The position numbers and the translations under genes were made by a program. Of a DNA stretch of 64,000 nucleotides, positions 61,249 through 64,000 are shown one piece after another. The notes beneath the pieces were generated by a model. That model did not search any database, was not told the origin of the DNA, and saw only the letters and a list, made by a program, of their open reading frames with translations. The stretch covers positions 1-64,000 of the forward strand of contig JAQCCM010000004.1 in assembly GCA_027621175.1 (NCBI GenBank), given 5' to 3'. Every line of letters starts with the position of its first letter. The first letter of the stretch is position 1. The stretch is from Bacteroidota bacterium (GTDB taxonomy: Bacteria > Bacteroidota > Bacteroidia > Flavobacteriales > Flavobacteriaceae).

Positions 61249-61290
61249 GTTATCCCATAAATAACGCACTAACGATAAAAGATAAAATGC

Positions 61291-61527
61291 TTATTGATGG
61301 TCAGAGATTTCAAAAACGACAAGTCTGTTTTGTTCTTTTTTGGCGTAGTCACGATATTTTCGTGTAATTCTAAAATACCAAATACCACTGGAATACGGAT
61401 ATCGTTTTTTTAATTGAACTTGCTGATAATGGCCTTCTGTGATATATCCTTTTGCCTTTTTGTATTCCTTTAAGATGTGGCGACTTTTCAAATAAGTTAC
61501 GACTGTTTCATACTCAAAAACATCCAT
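61291..61527 (-). CDS. RelE/ParE-like small putative toxin (copy 2)
   Basis: 78 aa; IWYFRITRKYRDYAKKEQNRLVVFEISDHQ. Confidence 0.6.
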   Translation of the reverse strand: MDVFEYETVVTYLKSRHILKEYKKAKGYITEGHYQQVQLKKRYPYSSGIWYFRITRKYRDYAKKEQNRLVVFEISDHQ

Positions 61528-61530
61528 TCA

Positions 61531-61740
61531 TTAAAGATTATGCAGTTTGGGGCTAGGATCATTTTCGTAAGCGTTCAAAGACTTCTGAAGATGTTCTGGC
61601 AATTTGTTTTCGTCGGCTTCCCAAAGAATAGCATATCCGTGTAGTTCGGCAAGGTCTTCCATCAAATCCTTGTAGTTATCGTACGGCTTTGCACTTAAGT
61701 TTTCTTTTAGCGAGTCGTCATTGATAGTAATTGTAGTCAT
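61531..61740 (-). CDS. Putative antitoxin (copy 2)
   Basis: MTTITINDDSLKENLSAKPYDNYKDLMEDLAELHGYAILWEADENKLPEHLQ. Internal Met at 61740 preferred over 61866. Confidence 0.58.
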   Translation of the reverse strand: MTTITINDDSLKENLSAKPYDNYKDLMEDLAELHGYAILWEADENKLPEHLQKSLNAYENDPSPKLHNL

Positions 61741-61748
61741 CTTTGTAG

Positions 61749-61777
61749 GATTTACATGTAAATATACAAAATCCAAT
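61749..61777 (-). promoter_or_regulatory. Operator repeat copy C upstream of antitoxin 2
   Basis: GGATTTACATGTAAATATACAAAATCCAA, containing the perfect palindrome TTTACATGTAAA. Confidence 0.7.
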
Positions 61778-61785
61778 ATTATTCC

Positions 61786-61842
61786 TATATTTGCACCGTT
61801 TAACGGGAAGAGGTAGGGGGACAAAGTCCTCTTTTTTATTTT
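61786..61842 (+). promoter_or_regulatory. rimP promoter (TATATTTG) and structured leader
   Basis: -7 box at 61786-61793. GGGGAC-AAA-GTCCTC hairpin followed by a T-run before the ATG at 61843. Confidence 0.6.
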
Positions 61843-62316
61843 ATGGAATTTACGAAAACCGTACATGATTTGCTAGACGAAGCACTCGCCGAACAGCCAT
61901 CGCTGTTTTTGGTGGATGCACATATCGATAGTGCATCACATATCCGTGTGGTTCTAGATGGTGACCAAGGCGTTACCCTAGAGCAATGCATGCAAGTAAG
62001 TCGCCATATCGAGCATAATTTGGATCGTGAAGAACATGATTTTTCGCTTGAGGTAGGTACTGCGGGTGCGGCTTCGCCGCTTACAATTCCACGTCAATAC
62101 AACAAACACGTAGGGCGTATTTTGGCCATTGTAACCAACGACGACCAAAACATAAAAGGTACACTCACCGACACAAACAAAGAAGGCATAACGCTGCAAT
62201 GGAAAGCACGTGAGCCTAAACCTATTGGAAAAGGAAAACATACGGTAACCAAAGAAGCCGATGTTCCCTTTACAGAAATTAAAAAAGCAACTGTTCAAAT
62301 TCAATTCAACAAGTAA
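61843..62316 (+). CDS. rimP: Ribosome maturation factor RimP
   Basis: SHIRVVLDGDQGVTLEQCMQVSRHIEHNLD; LEVGTAGAASPL. Upstream of nusA. Confidence 0.92.
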   Translation: MEFTKTVHDLLDEALAEQPSLFLVDAHIDSASHIRVVLDGDQGVTLEQCMQVSRHIEHNLDREEHDFSLEVGTAGAASPLTIPRQYNKHVGRILAIVTNDDQNIKGTLTDTNKEGITLQWKAREPKPIGKGKHTVTKEADVPFTEIKKATVQIQFNK

Positions 62317-62318
62317 GT

Positions 62319-63554
62319 ATGGAAAATCTGGCACTTATAGAGTCTTTCTCGGAATTCAAGGATGAAAAATTCATCGACCGTGTAACACTCATGTCCATTT
62401 TGGAAGAAGTATTTCGTTCTACATTAAAGAAAAAATACGGGACCGACGACAATTTCGATATCATCATCAACCCAGACAAGGGCGATTTGGAAATTTGGCG
62501 TAATCGCATTGTGGTAGAAGACGGCGAAGTTGAAGACCCAAATGAAGAAATCGAACTTTCTGAAGCACGTAAAATTGAGCCTGATTTTGAGGTTGGTGAA
62601 GACGTTTCTGAAGAAGTGAAATTGGCGCAATTAGGTCGCCGCATGGTATTGTCGTTACGCCAAAACTTGGTAGCGCGTATTCACGAGCACGACAACACTA
62701 TTATTTACAAGCAATTTATTGATTTGATTGGGGAGATTTACACCGCCGAGGTGCATCATATTCGAAACCGTGTTGTCATTTTATTAGACGATGAAGGCAA
62801 TGAAATTATCTTACCTAAAGACCGCCAAATCCCATCTGATTTTTACCGTAAGGGAGACAATGTTCGCGGGATTATTGAAAGCGTAGAGCTTAAAGGCACC
62901 AAGCCAAGTATCATCATGTCAAGAACATCTCCTATGTTTTTGGAGAAACTCTTTGAGCAAGAAATTCCAGAGGTTTTTGATGGTCTTATTACCATTAAAA
63001 AAGCCGTTCGTGTGCCAGGTGAAAAAGCAAAAGTAGCCGTTGACTCTTACGACGACCGCATTGACCCAGTGGGTGCTTGTGTGGGAATGAAAGGATCACG
63101 CATTCATGGAATTGTACGTGAACTGGGTAATGAAAATATTGACGTTATCAATTACACCAACAACACCCAATTATTGATTACAAGAGCCTTGAGCCCAGCT
63201 AAGGTTACTTCTGTAAAAATAGATGAAGAAAACAAGCGTGTTGAGGTTATGATGGACCCGAGTGAGGTGTCGAAAGCTATTGGTCGTGGTGGATTTAACA
63301 TCCGACTAGCAGGTCAACTAACAGGTTACGAGATTGATGTGTATCGTGAAGGTATGGAGGAAGATGTAGAACTTACAGAATTCTCTGACGAAATCGAAGC
63401 ATGGATTATCGAAGAATTTAAAAAGGCAGGATTAGATACTGCAAAAAGCGTGTTGGAACAAGATGTAGAGGACTTAGTAAAACGTACCGACTTGGAGGAA
63501 GAAACCATCCAGGATGTACGTAAAGTACTAAGCGCAGAGTTCTCTAACGAATAA
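62319..63554 (+). CDS. nusA: Transcription termination/antitermination protein NusA
   Basis: S1/KH layout; DPVGACVGMKGSRIHGIVRELGNENIDVI. Confidence 0.95.
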   Translation: MENLALIESFSEFKDEKFIDRVTLMSILEEVFRSTLKKKYGTDDNFDIIINPDKGDLEIWRNRIVVEDGEVEDPNEEIELSEARKIEPDFEVGEDVSEEVKLAQLGRRMVLSLRQNLVARIHEHDNTIIYKQFIDLIGEIYTAEVHHIRNRVVILLDDEGNEIILPKDRQIPSDFYRKGDNVRGIIESVELKGTKPSIIMSRTSPMFLEKLFEQEIPEVFDGLITIKKAVRVPGEKAKVAVDSYDDRIDPVGACVGMKGSRIHGIVRELGNENIDVINYTNNTQLLITRALSPAKVTSVKIDEENKRVEVMMDPSEVSKAIGRGGFNIRLAGQLTGYEIDVYREGMEEDVELTEFSDEIEAWIIEEFKKAGLDTAKSVLEQDVEDLVKRTDLEEETIQDVRKVLSAEFSNE

Positions 63555-63591
63555 CCGCACATTTTTTTAATTTTGAGCGCACAAACATTTT

Positions 63592-64000
63592 ATGGCTGAT
63601 TTAAAAACAATACGAATAAACAAAGTACTCCGCGAGTTAAACATCTCATTGGATCGTGCGGTGGAACACCTTGCTGAAAAGGGGTTTCAGGTAGAGGCAC
63701 GACCAACAACTAAAATTTCGCAGCAGGAGTATAATCTTCTTTTGGATGCGTTCCAAACGGATCGTTCAAAGAAGGAAGCTTCGCATGAAGTTTTTGAAGA
63801 AAAGCGCAAAGAAAAAGAAGCCATAAGAGAGCAAACTCAAAAAGCACCTTCGCCAGAACCACCAGCGCCAAAGCCTGACAAGGTAGTTCGTGCGCAAAGC
63901 AAATCGAGTGGCTTAAAAACATTGGGTAAAATTGATTTAAATCCAAAACCTACAACTAAAAAAGAAGAAGCCCCGAAGCCAGCTCCAACCCCCGCACCAG
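63592..64000 (+). CDS. infB: Translation initiation factor IF-2 (N-terminal part; runs off the window)
   Basis: MADLKTIRINKVLRELNISLDRAVEHLAEKGFQVEARPTTKISQQEYNLL directly after nusA, then a K/E/P-rich linker. Confidence 0.9.
   Translation, partial: MADLKTIRINKVLRELNISLDRAVEHLAEKGFQVEARPTTKISQQEYNLLLDAFQTDRSKKEASHEVFEEKRKEKEAIREQTQKAPSPEPPAPKPDKVVRAQSKSSGLKTLGKIDLNPKPTTKKEEAPKPAPTPAP

Noticed and set aside
1-64000. CRISPR arrays, rRNA operons, retron or DGR elements, known anti-phage defence operons
   Set aside because: No regularly spaced repeats, rRNA, reverse transcriptase, Cas or recognised defence genes were seen. Not excluded for the off-window part of the left element.

Overview
This is a 64-kb chromosomal window from a Bacteroidota genome, most likely Flavobacteriia. 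The evidence is TAnnTTTG-type promoters, the DUF3078, DUF2480, DUF4270 and DUF2723 families, and the gene neighbourhoods. Most of it is dense housekeeping sequence: hflX, two tandem PPK2 genes, a SUF Fe-S operon, sdhCAB, glyS, radA, panDC, rpoN, asnS, frr-pyrH, tsf-rpsB, rpsI-rplM, polA, rimP-nusA-infB. Five places carry accessory or unexplained structure. (1) The left edge (1-1680) is the end of an integrated element: a tyrosine recombinase next to a tRNA-Ala(GGC)-like gene cut off after the anticodon arm, plus a frameshifted GIY-YIG remnant lying between tRNA 5'-like fragments. (2) An S23-type four-helix-bundle ORF with inverted GGCAATAG repeats sits between sdhA and sdhB, and the sdhA stop codon lies inside the repeat. 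(3) A roughly 0.87-kb mini-island (about 32.9-33.86 kb) has a 90-bp duplication of the aldo/keto reductase 3' end at its borders. It carries two small ORFs, a palindromic operator-like site next to a -7 box and a terminator, but no recombinase. (4) A hairpin-rich, tRNA-Gln-like mosaic with a 20-bp perfect palindrome lies between a promoter and the intact tRNA-Gln. (5) A tandemly duplicated toxin-antitoxin-like module has three copies of a dyad operator, one of them orphaned. I judge (3) the best candidate for an undescribed system. All family names come from recognising motifs by eye; no database search was run.
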